Below the pieces are notes generated by a model. That model made no database searches, had not been told where the DNA came from, and saw nothing but the letters and a program-made list of their open reading frames with translations. A stretch of DNA of 33,765 bases from Bacillota bacterium. GTDB lineage: Bacteria; Bacillota; Bacilli; Alicyclobacillales; SLC66. The DNA is taken from contig JAJYTO010000011.1 of the NCBI GenBank assembly GCA_021793015.1, positions 1 through 33,765 on the forward strand, in the 5' to 3' direction. Position numbers and translations under genes: made by a program. This document shows, in pieces, positions 1 through 8,181 of this stretch (position 1 is the stretch's first letter; every line of letters starts with the position of its first letter).

Positions 1-53
1 ATGCTGAGACAAAACTGGCTCCGACCGATGAAGGAGCTGTATTCCATTATCGT

Positions 54-1070
54 ATGACATCCCAGAAACTTTGTGAAATGGACGTGACATTTATGCCGGA
101 CAAAGCTCCTCCAAACATTCGTCCAACAGCCACTCAGATACTGCTTTTGGGCACCGCGGCGTTCTGGGGCAGCGCCTTTGTGTTCTCAAAGGTGGCCGAG
201 GATTCTGTTCCGCCTCTGGTGGCTGCCTTCTTGCGATTTGGTCTCGCTGCGCTATTGGGAGTTGTCATCATCCTTATCCGCAAACTTCGGGACGCGAACT
301 ATTCGGCCACCCCGAAAAAGGCATGGTTCGACACAATGCTCCTGGGGATCGTTGGAGTTACGGGATACAACGTGTTCTTCTTCCTGGGACTGGCGCTATC
401 CCAAGCTTCGGATGGGAGTATGATTATTCCCACCATGAGCCCGGCCATCACCGTCATTTTTGCAGCTTTGTTCCTGAAGGACAAGTTTCGCATACAGCAA
501 ATCATAGGGCTTTGCGTCACGCTGTTTGGATCGATGATCTTCTTTTCTGCAGTCACCCTGCTGCGAACGGCCAATCCGCATCAACGCATTCTCGGTGACA
601 TGCTCTTTCTTGTCGCGGCTGCTTTCTGGGCAGTGAACACACTGCTCAGCAAGCGGACGACCAGCAAGACCGACCCCTTTCTGGCAACCACCTATGCCAT
701 GGTGTTCGGGTCAATTGTCCTTGGACTGGCGGCTCTTCCTCAATTGCTCATGGTACACTGGACGGTTCTGGGATGGCGGTTCTGGACGGATGAGGGTTAC
801 CTTGCTCTCTTGCCAAGCGTGCTCGCGAACTGGTTCTATTACCTGGGTGTCCAGCGCATTGGCCCCGCCCGAACTTCCGTATACATGTATTTCGTTCCAG
901 TGTCGTCCCTCATTCTGTCTGCGCTGGTGCTTGGGGAAACGTTGACCGCGGCACAATTTGTGGGAGCCATTCTGATGATGATCGGAGTTTGGATGATCAA
1001 TCGAAGGAAGCGTTCCACCATTCCTGCGCCAGAGGTTCATGGAGACCTTGCGAGATCACGGAGGGGGTAG
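54..1070 (+). CDS. DMT-superfamily (EamA) permease
   Basis: A hydrophobic protein of about 338 residues with roughly ten membrane segments, built as the duplicated EamA domain (about residues 27-165 and 182-320). The N-terminal helix carries the typical FWGSAFVFSK stretch and the C-terminal half the GETLTAAQFVGA stretch found at the end of each EamA repeat. The family exports amino acids or other metabolites across the cytoplasmic membrane; the substrate cannot be read from the sequence. The start is uncertain: the frame is open to the left edge of the window, ATG at 54 has an AAGGAG 17 nt upstream, and ATG at 93 would begin closer to the first helix. It converges with the HxlR gene on the other strand. 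Family call is secure, substrate unknown. Confidence 0.9.
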   Translation: MTSQKLCEMDVTFMPDKAPPNIRPTATQILLLGTAAFWGSAFVFSKVAEDSVPPLVAAFLRFGLAALLGVVIILIRKLRDANYSATPKKAWFDTMLLGIVGVTGYNVFFFLGLALSQASDGSMIIPTMSPAITVIFAALFLKDKFRIQQIIGLCVTLFGSMIFFSAVTLLRTANPHQRILGDMLFLVAAAFWAVNTLLSKRTTSKTDPFLATTYAMVFGSIVLGLAALPQLLMVHWTVLGWRFWTDEGYLALLPSVLANWFYYLGVQRIGPARTSVYMYFVPVSSLILSALVLGETLTAAQFVGAILMMIGVWMINRRKRSTIPAPEVHGDLARSRRG

Positions 1071-1292
1071 GCCCGCTTGCGGAACGAACGCCCCCGTATC
1101 ATAATCGGTCCGGCCTGGTGCGCCGCATATCAAATCTCACCGGTGACTACGCTCGGAAGGAGAATCACCATTTGATTGAGCCCTCAAACCGCGGCGCCGC
1201 GCCGTCGAGAGAGTCACCGCGCCTGCGACGCCTTTCAGAAATCATGCCGATGAGTCAGGGACCAATGGGGCGATGGCTGCCGCTTGCAGCTT

Positions 1293-1667
1293 TCATCCCC
1301 ACAAGGCGCCCCACTTCTTCATCTCCTTGAGAACGCCATGAAAGGCGGCGCCCTTTTCAGTGACCGAATATTCGACAGTGACGGGAACGGTCGCAAACGC
1401 CCGACGCGAGACCACTCCGTGTTCCTCCAGATGACGCAGCGCGTCTGTCAGCGACTTCGGACTGACCGCACCCAACTGGCGCCGCAATTCGTTGAACCGC
1501 TGCGGACCGTGATACAATTCGCGCAGTATGAGAAACGACCATTTGCCGCCAATGATGGCGAGCGCCTTCTCGATGGAGCACTCCGGCGCAATCATGTCAT
1601 CGGACATCGACTCGATTTGCACATCCGTTGCCACTCGCGCGCCCGTTACAGGACGATCGTTCGACAC
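1293..1667 (-). CDS. HxlR-family winged-helix transcriptional regulator
   Basis: A DNA-binding protein of about 124 residues with the HxlR fold. It contains the signature IGGKWSFLILREL, then the recognition-helix region RFNELRRQLGAVSPKSLTDAL and the wing VEYSVTEKG. HxlR proteins are small dimeric regulators that often respond to reactive aldehydes, quinones or redox stress. I place the start at GTG 1667 because AAAGGTGGG lies just upstream; an in-frame ATG at 1694 would add nine residues but has a poor ribosome site. It converges with the DMT permease at 54-1070; no divergent partner shares its promoter closely, so its target is unknown. Family call is firm. Confidence 0.88.
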   Translation of the reverse strand: MSNDRPVTGARVATDVQIESMSDDMIAPECSIEKALAIIGGKWSFLILRELYHGPQRFNELRRQLGAVSPKSLTDALRHLEEHGVVSRRAFATVPVTVEYSVTEKGAAFHGVLKEMKKWGALWG

Positions 1668-1710
1668 GGCAATCCCACCTTTTTTAGTATTCATCCCGAA
1701 AATAACGGTG

Positions 1711-1751
1711 GTCCGTGCCTGTCAGGACGGATCATGCATGCCGCTGCCGCT
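1711..1751. repeat. Diverged half-copy of a dispersed inverted-repeat element
   Basis: These 41 bases match 17244-17284 at 36 of 41 positions, including the core CAGGACGGATC and the following CCGCTGCCGCT. At the other locus this sequence is the left arm of a long inverted repeat. Here the matching right arm is not found, so this looks like a decayed or half copy. It lies upstream of the HxlR gene, in the 286-bp interval before the secreted protein at 1982; nothing else was recognised in that interval. Confidence 0.5.
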
Positions 1752-1981
1752 AAACTCGCGACGGGCGCAATATATGTCTTCTCCCCGAGCAGGCATTGCG
1801 TCCGTGAAGAACGCTGCCGGCGCCTTTTTCATTCTCTGATGGCGCTGCGCAGCAGCATGGCAGTCTATTTCGAAACTTGAGTGAGTAACCGACGTCTTTG
1901 GCGGGCGTCCTGTAACCATTTCGTGACGACGCGCGTCAATGGTAGAGCAGTGATCCTTCACCCGGAAAGGTTGCACGCCGT

Positions 1982-3214
1982 ATGAAGCCCACTCAATCCC
2001 GGATCCACCTTCTCATGATACTGCTGATCAGTTCCGCCGTCTGTCTGATCGGCATTCGACTGCACAGTGCGACAGCGGCCAGTGTCGCACCCACAACTGG
2101 GCATTCGCAGCGATCAATCAAGTCTGTAAGACGCACACCGATTTCAAATACGGGAATACCCATCGTGCTAACCAGTATTGCGAGTATTGGTACCAGAAGG
2201 CCACAGTGGGCGCAGAGCAGTTTGGCGGGTGAACCGGTGATCAGAAACACGCTGCTGCATGCAGGGAAACATCCTGATCTCTGGAAATCCGTCACGCCAG
2301 CGCAGGCGGTCGGCGCTATCTTCACAGGAACCTGGTTTAACGGCGCGCAACGCGGCCTGTTCGCAGTGACGCACACCGACAACACAGTCGTATATCGAAC
2401 AACAGACGCGGGCAGGACGTGGTCATCCTTCGTCTTGCCGCAACAACAATCGGTCGGCGCAACATTCTCCTTCATCAACAACCAGGATGGTTGGATGATG
2501 AGCGATCAGGGATCTGGCGCGGGTACGGAAGGCGTGAATATCTACCGGACGACAAATGGCGGACAGACATGGCAATCGGTTTATAGGCTGCACCATCCGC
2601 CCACGCGCGGTGCGCTGCCCTTATTTGGACAAAAAAGCGGCATCGCGTTTGAGAACCACTCCACCGGGTGGATCACGGGTGAGGTCGGTTCCGTGAGAGA
2701 CTATACGTGGCTGTATGTGACCCATGACGCCGGTCATAGTTGGCATGCACTGTCGCTCCCCGTCGCCCGTGACCTGAAATCGGCGTTCATCACCACACTG
2801 CCACCCATCTTTACATCGAAAGATGGGATATTGCCGGTAGAATTTTCGCGAACGCGCACCAGAATCCAGTTCTATCGGACGAATGACGGCGGGGCCATCT
2901 GGAAGGCTGGAACGTCCACGCCGCCGCTCAGCGGATTTCCCGCGATCAGTTTCGTGAACCTACGGACCATCATTGTTGCAGATGGAACGCATGTGTACGA
3001 TACGATAGACGGTGGCCGCAGATGGACAATCATTCGACCAAACATCCGTCTGCGCCCACTGTTCACCATCCGGTTTGCCATTGTGAAACGCGGATGGGCG
3101 TTTCTGGACAATAACGGGGTCGTCAGCGCTTACGAAACTGTGGACGGAGGGCGTCAATGGAAGCCGATACAAGCGTTCCTGGCGGCCGCGCGACACAATC
3201 CAGACCAGCGTTGA
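1982..3214 (+). CDS. Secreted Asp-box (Ycf48/BNR-like) beta-propeller protein
   Basis: A 410-residue protein with an N-terminal signal or anchor segment (about residues 8-33). Several Asp-box turns follow, in the form T-x-D/N-x-G-x-x-W: TTDAGRTW, TTNGGQTW, THDAGHSW, TNDGGAIW, TIDGGRRW and TVDGGRQW. Such repeats build sialidase-like or Ycf48-like propellers. The sialidase catalytic residues are not evident, so an enzymatic role is not claimed. GGAAAGG lies upstream of the ATG. A paralogue with the same layout is at 30123-31385. Cell-surface or extracellular location is inferred; function is unknown. Confidence 0.8.
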   Translation: MKPTQSRIHLLMILLISSAVCLIGIRLHSATAASVAPTTGHSQRSIKSVRRTPISNTGIPIVLTSIASIGTRRPQWAQSSLAGEPVIRNTLLHAGKHPDLWKSVTPAQAVGAIFTGTWFNGAQRGLFAVTHTDNTVVYRTTDAGRTWSSFVLPQQQSVGATFSFINNQDGWMMSDQGSGAGTEGVNIYRTTNGGQTWQSVYRLHHPPTRGALPLFGQKSGIAFENHSTGWITGEVGSVRDYTWLYVTHDAGHSWHALSLPVARDLKSAFITTLPPIFTSKDGILPVEFSRTRTRIQFYRTNDGGAIWKAGTSTPPLSGFPAISFVNLRTIIVADGTHVYDTIDGGRRWTIIRPNIRLRPLFTIRFAIVKRGWAFLDNNGVVSAYETVDGGRQWKPIQAFLAAARHNPDQR

Positions 3215-3382
3215 TCTGACCATCATTGACCGGTGAGTCGCTGCCGCGACCGTAGCAAGCGCCTCATGGCCTTCGCCAAATGGTGCAACCAGAGCCACCG
3301 AGACCTCCATTCCCAATGCGGACATTATGGGATGTACAAGTCCAGTATACTTTTTGTAATTATATCACCTGAATGATACTCC

Positions 3383-3411
3383 TTCAAATCGAGAACTGCG
3401 CTTGCTACAAT
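3383..3411 (+). promoter_or_regulatory. Putative sigma-A promoter of the aldo/keto reductase
   Basis: TTCAAA (3383-3388) and TACAAT (3406-3411) are separated by 17 nt, matching the consensus at 4 and 5 of 6 positions. The expected start would be near 3418, giving a short leader that contains the hairpin at 3429-3447. Assigned by eye. Confidence 0.45.
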
Positions 3412-3428
3412 GGTTGTGACAAGTCCTA

Positions 3429-3447
3429 TTGCCGTTCAAAACGGCAA
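3429..3447 (+). promoter_or_regulatory. 8-bp hairpin in the leader of the aldo/keto reductase
   Basis: TTGCCGTT and AACGGCAA form an 8-bp perfect inverted repeat with a 3-nt loop. It ends 13 nt before the GGAGG ribosome site and has no T-tract, so it is more likely an operator or an RNA-stabilising stem than a terminator. Confidence 0.4.
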
Positions 3448-3475
3448 CTCATCCTATTCTGGAGGTTGATTCCCA

Positions 3476-4450
3476 TTGAATAAACGCAAACTCGGCAAGA
3501 CGAATCTGCTCGTGTCGGAGATCGGTTACGGCTCATGGGGCATCGGCAACAGCGGCTGGCGCGGCGCGGACGACAAAGAGTCGATCACCGCGCTGCATCG
3601 TGCGATCGAACTCGGAGTGAATTTCATCGACACAGCCCTGGTCTATGGCGACGGACACAGCGAAAGACTTGTCGGCCAAGTGGTGCGCGAACATTCACAG
3701 ACCATTCACGTCGCATCGAAGGTCCCTCCGGCCAACAGGCAGTGGCCTGCCCGTTCCGGGGTTCCCGCGGGCGCGACGTTCTCCGCCGCGCACGTGATCC
3801 AGTCCACAGAGACATCGCTGCAAAATCTGGGATTGGATACGATTGATGTGCAGCAGTTTCATGTGTGGTCGGATGAGTGGATGGAGCAGGGAGACTGGCT
3901 GGAAGGGGTGCAAAAACTCAAAGAGCAGGGCAAGATCCGCTATTTCGGCGTATCGATCAACGACCATCAACCGGCCAACGCCCTCCGCCTGATTGAGAGC
4001 GGTCTGGTCGATACTGTACAGGTGATCTACAACCTGTTTGACCAGAGTCCGGAGGATGAACTGTTTCCCGCATGCCTGAAACACGACATTGGCGTTATCG
4101 TGCGCGTTGCACTCGATGAGGGTGGGCTCACCGGCAAGATCACCCCCGACACCACCTTCCCGGAGGGTGATTTTCGCAACGGATACTTCAGAGGCGACCG
4201 CAAGCGGCAGGTGTACGAGCGGGTGCAGGCAATCACAGCGGACCTTGGCGTCGGCGTGGAGCAGGCGGCTGAAATCGCCCTGCGCTATACGCTGAGCCAC
4301 AGCGCTGTCTCCACCGTCATTCCGGGCATGCGCACGGTGGCCAATGTGGAACGCAACTGCGCCCTCGGCGACGGTCGCGGCTTGCCGCAAGAGCAGGTGA
4401 AAAAGCTCAAAGCGCATCGCTGGATCCGCAACTTCTATCAGGGCGACTGA
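3476..4450 (+). CDS. Aldo/keto reductase
   Basis: A 324-residue NADPH-type aldo/keto reductase. The (beta/alpha)8 family signature is present: G-x-N-F-I-D-T-A around residues 47-54, and the catalytic tetrad can be placed at Asp52, Tyr57, Lys82 (HVASK) and His129 (QQFHVW). The C-terminal [17 protein letters not shown] is the usual cofactor-binding region. It starts with TTG at 3476, with GGAGG ten nt upstream, and no competing start fits as well. The enzyme reduces aldehydes or ketones in the cytoplasm; the substrate is unknown. It appears monocistronic, with its own promoter and leader hairpin. Confidence 0.92.
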   Translation: MNKRKLGKTNLLVSEIGYGSWGIGNSGWRGADDKESITALHRAIELGVNFIDTALVYGDGHSERLVGQVVREHSQTIHVASKVPPANRQWPARSGVPAGATFSAAHVIQSTETSLQNLGLDTIDVQQFHVWSDEWMEQGDWLEGVQKLKEQGKIRYFGVSINDHQPANALRLIESGLVDTVQVIYNLFDQSPEDELFPACLKHDIGVIVRVALDEGGLTGKITPDTTFPEGDFRNGYFRGDRKRQVYERVQAITADLGVGVEQAAEIALRYTLSHSAVSTVIPGMRTVANVERNCALGDGRGLPQEQVKKLKAHRWIRNFYQGD

Positions 4451-4714
4451 CGTCTGCAACTCATCCATAGGAGCCTGCAGTCCGAAGCCCAGAACATGGG
4501 TCACATCCAGACTGGTGGGCGGCACCCGAAGTCGGAAGGACCGCGTCAGGCGTGGCTTGACCCGGATGCTGCTGAACTCGGGAAGCCGCGTGCTGTCCAC
4601 AGTCAGGATCGTGACCCATGCCAGTATATTGTAGACGGTTAGCGCCAGTGAGACGGCGGGCATATGCACGAGCAGGCTTTGCATTCCGCTGATGGCGTCG
4701 GCGCCGCGATCCGT
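4450..4714 (-). pseudogene. Unrecognised coding-like remnant downstream of the MazG-like gene
   Basis: In the minus frame immediately after the stop of the MazG-like gene, about 80 codons read without interruption and look protein-like: a hydrophobic helix (ALTVYNILAWVTILTV) followed by a basic stretch (RVKPRLTRSFRLRVPP). This pattern resembles the C-terminal tail of some DDE transposases. The reading then runs into the antisense of the aldo/keto reductase, so the original 3' end is lost. No intact start with a ribosome site is seen. I treat it as a gene remnant; the transposase identity is a guess. Confidence 0.3.
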
Positions 4715-5020
4715 TCAATCGTCGCCTCGGCGGTATTTCCGGACATTGAGAGCTTCCTTCAACGCGAAGCACCGCTCCAGGTCAATCTGGTAAATATTGG
4801 CGAGTGCAGCGACATAGTACAATACATCGGATAACTCTTCCTCAACCGTTCCTTTAATCTCCCCGTCGTCGGTCATCCGGAGATCCTTGCGCAACGCCTC
4901 AGCCAACTCCCCGACTTCCTCGATCAGTTTCTGAAAGTATCCGTGCCTAGCCTGCGGATTGAAGTCTTTCCCCTGGATATAATCCTGCAGTGCGCGCAAG
5001 GTCATGGCCGAGTTCGACAC
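4715..5020 (-). CDS. MazG-like nucleotide pyrophosphohydrolase
   Basis: A compact, all-helical 101-residue protein of the MazG/dUTPase-like superfamily. The metal-binding E-E-x-x-E motif is at residues 34-38 (KLIEEVGELAEAL), and the second acidic helix EEELSDVLYYV at 60-70 provides the other Mg ligands (Glu62, Asp65). Such proteins hydrolyse (d)NTPs to monophosphates, often as house-cleaning enzymes. The start is GTG at 5020 with GGAGG eight nt upstream. It follows glpD on the same strand after a 146-bp gap, so co-transcription is possible but not shown. Confidence 0.85.
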   Translation of the reverse strand: MSNSAMTLRALQDYIQGKDFNPQARHGYFQKLIEEVGELAEALRKDLRMTDDGEIKGTVEEELSDVLYYVAALANIYQIDLERCFALKEALNVRKYRRGDD

Positions 5021-5166
5021 GCTGTCTCGCCTCCGCTGTCTCGATCAAATCACCATTATATTATCAGTACTCAGGAACGATCGGCCAGACCCCATCTTGC
5101 ATTTTTTCCCAACCCACGTTCGTTTCCGGGTGATCCTGCAACTGCCGCCTTGGAGCGGCGGGGACT

Positions 5167-6936
5167 CTACGTGGAGAGCGCTTCGGATTTGTAGAGATTC
5201 CTGTCGAGCCAGTAGCTTTCGCGCCAACAGTCCTCGATTTCAGCCTGCGTCTCCTGCGCGCTCCACCCGCACAGCGCAGCCATTTCGTCCGCGATCTGAA
5301 AGAGAGACCGCACCGCGTCGCCGCCGCCAAACCAGCCCAGTCCCGTCCTCCGCACAACGACGTCGGCGAGATGGACCGCCATCTCGCGCTCCACCAGATA
5401 CCGGAGCTCCCCGCGCAACAGCGGCACAGCCGGGTCGATGCGACAGGCCTCCGCCGACCCGCTGTACAGCGCCACGCGCTCCGCTTCGTCCCCGTACCTG
5501 CGGGCGAGCATCGCGCCGTCCTCCGCGCTCACTCCGGCCAAAGCGTACAGACGCGCGGACTCTTCCTTGATCCAGTCGTCCATTCCCTTTGGCGGGATCG
5601 ACAGGCCGCCGGGCAGCGGAGCAACAGGTGACAGAGTCTTCGCCCGTTCCGTCATCCATGCGCTGATTCCACCCAACCGATCCGCCAAAGCCGCATTCTC
5701 ATATACGGTATCCATGACTTCTTCGGCCATTTTGCGCCAGGCCGTAAGTTTTCCACCCGCAATGGTCACGAGCCCCGACGGAGACACCCAAATCTGGTCC
5801 CGGCGCGATACGTCCTTCGAAGCTTTTCCGGGTTCATACACAAGCGGCCGGACCCCCGACCACTGTCCGATGATGTCGGAAGGTTCGACCCGAAGCCCCG
5901 GAAAAACTCCGTTCACCAAGTCGAGCAAATACTCCACATCACGTTCCAAAATATCCGGATGATACAGATTCCCCTGATACGGTTCGTCGGTCGTGCCGAC
6001 GTAAGTGCGATCATCGCGGGGAATGATGAACAACAGACGCCCGTCCGGCGTTTGAATCGCAAACGCGTGCCTAACAGGAAGCCGCGTCCGCGAAAACGCG
6101 ATGTGAACGCCGCGGCTGTGCAGAATCCTGGACTCGGCCGCACCGTCGCGGTCCGTATCCCTGGCGCTGTTGGTCTGTCTTTGCCCCTTGGCGGCCGTCG
6201 TTCCGCGATCCATCTGCATGACGTCTTCAATCCAGGGCCCCGTCGCGTTGATCACCACCTTGGCCCGCACTTCGATGCTGTGTCCGCTTTCAAGATCTTG
6301 CGTCCGCACGCCGCACACCCGCCCGTCCTCGTAGAGCAACCCCTCGACAGGCGCGTAGTTGAGACTCACGGCCCCCAGTTCCTCTGCGGCGCGAAGTACA
6401 GTCACCACACACCGCGCGTCGTCCGTAAGATATTCGTGATAGAGCACCCCGCCCGTCAATCCTTCGGGATTGATCTGCGGTTCGAGGCGCAGCACCTCCT
6501 CCTCGGACAGCACCACACGCTGTTCGCCAGGGTCCACCTGCGCGAGTTTATCGTACAGCCAAACGGCTGTGCCCATCGCAAATTTTCCATATTTCATGTT
6601 GCGATAGATCGGCAGGAGAAAGGGCAGCGGATGAACCAGGTGCGGCGCCAGACGCTGCATACCCTCGCGCTCTCGTCCGCCTTCGCGCACCAGCAAAAAT
6701 TCCGCCCGCTCCAGATAGCGCAGTCCGCCGTGAAACAGTTTCGTGGATCGGCTGCTCGTGCCCGAGGCGAAGTCTTTCGCCTCCAGGAGAGCCACCTTCA
6801 GTCCAGCCAAACTCGCTTCCCGCGCAACGCCGGCGCCCGTAATCCCACCGCCGACGATCAGCGCGTCAAAGGTCACAGACTCCATGTAAGCCATCCGTTT
6901 GTCGCGCGCGCCGCGCGACAGTGGCAAGCCGTGCAT
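5167..6936 (-). CDS. glpD: Aerobic glycerol-3-phosphate dehydrogenase
   Basis: A 589-residue FAD-dependent enzyme that oxidises sn-glycerol-3-phosphate to dihydroxyacetone phosphate at the membrane and passes electrons to quinone. The FAD dinucleotide fold GGGITGAG is at residues 29-36, followed by the GlpD signatures GTSSRSTKLFHGGLRYLE and TYVGTTDEPY and by the C-terminal GlpD domain. I chose ATG at 6936 because a run of seven G lies 7 nt upstream and because the N-terminus LSRGARDKRM resembles the short leader of the Bacillus enzyme before the FAD fold. An upstream in-frame ATG at 7062 lacks such support. It is the last step of the glycerophosphate module, 168 bp downstream of the phosphodiesterase. 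Confidence 0.95.
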   Translation of the reverse strand: MHGLPLSRGARDKRMAYMESVTFDALIVGGGITGAGVAREASLAGLKVALLEAKDFASGTSSRSTKLFHGGLRYLERAEFLLVREGGREREGMQRLAPHLVHPLPFLLPIYRNMKYGKFAMGTAVWLYDKLAQVDPGEQRVVLSEEEVLRLEPQINPEGLTGGVLYHEYLTDDARCVVTVLRAAEELGAVSLNYAPVEGLLYEDGRVCGVRTQDLESGHSIEVRAKVVINATGPWIEDVMQMDRGTTAAKGQRQTNSARDTDRDGAAESRILHSRGVHIAFSRTRLPVRHAFAIQTPDGRLLFIIPRDDRTYVGTTDEPYQGNLYHPDILERDVEYLLDLVNGVFPGLRVEPSDIIGQWSGVRPLVYEPGKASKDVSRRDQIWVSPSGLVTIAGGKLTAWRKMAEEVMDTVYENAALADRLGGISAWMTERAKTLSPVAPLPGGLSIPPKGMDDWIKEESARLYALAGVSAEDGAMLARRYGDEAERVALYSGSAEACRIDPAVPLLRGELRYLVEREMAVHLADVVVRRTGLGWFGGGDAVRSLFQIADEMAALCGWSAQETQAEIEDCWRESYWLDRNLYKSEALST

Positions 6937-7104
6937 AAAAAAACCCCCCCATTGCTTAAAACATGGCGCCGCGCAGGTTCCCTCCACTGCCAATGGGCGG
7001 ATCGCGCAACTCTGCACCACTTCGCCATGCATTCCCGGAGTATCTGAGCGGTTGCGGAACATGGATATCTATAGCTGGCAAGATTCTTCCCAGGACCGAA
7101 TTGC

Positions 7105-7821
7105 TTATGACAGCACCCTCTGGCAGGACGCCACATCGTCCGTGAACAGCGCATCGACGCCGCAATCCGCCATGTACTCGATATCGGCACCCCGGTTGAC
7201 TGTAAACGGACACACACAAAATCCGCGTGCATGGCATTCCGTCACAAGGTCGCGCGACACCGTGGGCAAGTAGGGGTGCAGTCCGCTGACCCCGAGATGC
7301 GCCGCGTACAACCACGGGTCCACCATGTGTTCCATGTACAGCATGCCTGTGGCTGTCGTCGGCATGGTCGTCCGCCAGCGCTGCAGACTGTGATGATTGA
7401 ACGAGGAGACGGTCACATCGCCCGCATAGCGGAACTGTTTGACCACCCGCGCGATTTCGGTTTCCCTGCCGACAAATTCCGGGTCGTCAATCTTCAATTC
7501 CATGTGGATCATGAACCCCTCCCGCCCCCGCTGTTCAAACAGGTCGAGAACCTCCTCCAGAAGAGGGATGTGCGCCCCAGACGCTCCCCCGGACAATTGC
7601 CTCAATTCATGCGCCGTGCTCAGTTTGAGTTGCGCGCTCCCAGGGAACACGCGGCCAAGCGCGGCGTCGTGATGCACGATCAGTTGGCCGTCGCCCGTGA
7701 AGCGGACATCGAACTCCACACCATCCGCGCCCGCATCAATCGCCGCCGCAAAGGCGGGCAGAGTGTTTTCCGGGTATTGACCCGCAACGCCGCGGTGAGC
7801 GATAATCTTCGGTCTCTGCAT
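7105..7821 (-). CDS. Glycerophosphodiester phosphodiesterase
   Basis: A 238-residue cytoplasmic-type GDPD (UgpQ-like). The catalytic motif HRG is at residues 9-11 (IIAHRG), the ENT motif at 18-20, metal ligands Glu36 and Asp38 in GVEFDVR, and the general acid-base region VHHD at 49-52. It hydrolyses glycerophosphodiesters (deacylated phospholipids or teichoic-acid breakdown products) to glycerol-3-phosphate and an alcohol. The start is ATG 7821 with GAGGAG ten nt upstream; the frame is open to 7926 but the extra residues are not GDPD-like. There is no signal peptide, which fits use on imported substrate. It lies between ugpB and glpD, the expected order for uptake, hydrolysis and oxidation. 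Confidence 0.93.
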   Translation of the reverse strand: MQRPKIIAHRGVAGQYPENTLPAFAAAIDAGADGVEFDVRFTGDGQLIVHHDAALGRVFPGSAQLKLSTAHELRQLSGGASGAHIPLLEEVLDLFEQRGREGFMIHMELKIDDPEFVGRETEIARVVKQFRYAGDVTVSSFNHHSLQRWRTTMPTTATGMLYMEHMVDPWLYAAHLGVSGLHPYLPTVSRDLVTECHARGFCVCPFTVNRGADIEYMADCGVDALFTDDVASCQRVLS

Positions 7822-7896
7822 CCTGTGCCTGCTCCTCGCCACATGACAGGCAGGGGCCCCCCACGGAGAACCATGGGCGGACCCACGCCGTACGTT

Positions 7897-7919
7897 TAGT
7901 TGCTGCTCAGTTGATTGCC
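7897..7919. repeat. 23-bp echo of the ugpB 3' end
   Basis: This stretch matches the 3'-terminal 23 bases of ugpB (8180-8202) at 20 of 23 positions and also ends in an in-frame stop when read like the ugpB tail. The inverted-repeat element at 8031-8181 lies between the two. It may record an earlier duplication of the gene end; chance cannot be excluded. The rest of 7822-8030 holds nothing I can identify. Confidence 0.3.
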
Positions 7920-8030
7920 GCGCCACAGTTGAACGTCTGAGTCAGCGAAACTAGCAGATCCGCACCTGTTCGGGTTTCGCCAATTCCCTGCAAGCGTCTT
8001 GACTCGCTACGCTTTTCGGACACGTATGTC

Positions 8031-8181
8031 TAGGGGACATGTGATAAACCAAATTTCGGCAGGCGCACTGCGGTACATATAGTGTTTGATTGAAGCCTCA
8101 AACACTAGGTTTGATTGAAGCCTCAAACACTATATGTGGGATCATAGCGCCTGCTGAGCGGACTTTATCACATGTCCTCTA
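8031..8181. mobile_element. MITE-like inverted-repeat element, long copy
   Basis: A non-coding element bounded on both sides by CTAG (8030-8033 and 8179-8182). Its terminal inverted repeats are about 19 bp with one mismatch (GGGGACATGTGATAAA against TTTATCACATGTCCTC), and a second inner pair GCAGGCGC (8059-8066) and GCGCCTGC (8147-8154) continues the stem. The centre holds two direct copies of a 24-bp sequence (8084-8107 and 8109-8132), each able to form a hairpin. A shorter copy with the same ends lies at 17400-17457. TA duplication inside CTAG is typical of IS630-type transposition, so a MITE moved by such an enzyme is plausible. The outer TAG serves as the ugpB stop codon. Confidence 0.65.

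Noticed and set aside
5959-7047. Open frame of 362 codons on the plus strand
   Set aside because: It is the complement of glpD, with no recognisable domain and no ribosome site.
6936-7104. GlpP-type terminator directly upstream of glpD
   Set aside because: The interval was inspected for a stem followed by a T-tract; only the G7-T7 run near the ribosome site was found, with no supporting stem.
8084-8132. Two 24-bp direct repeats, considered as a mini-CRISPR
   Set aside because: Only two units, separated by a single base rather than a spacer, inside an inverted-repeat element; no cas genes are nearby.
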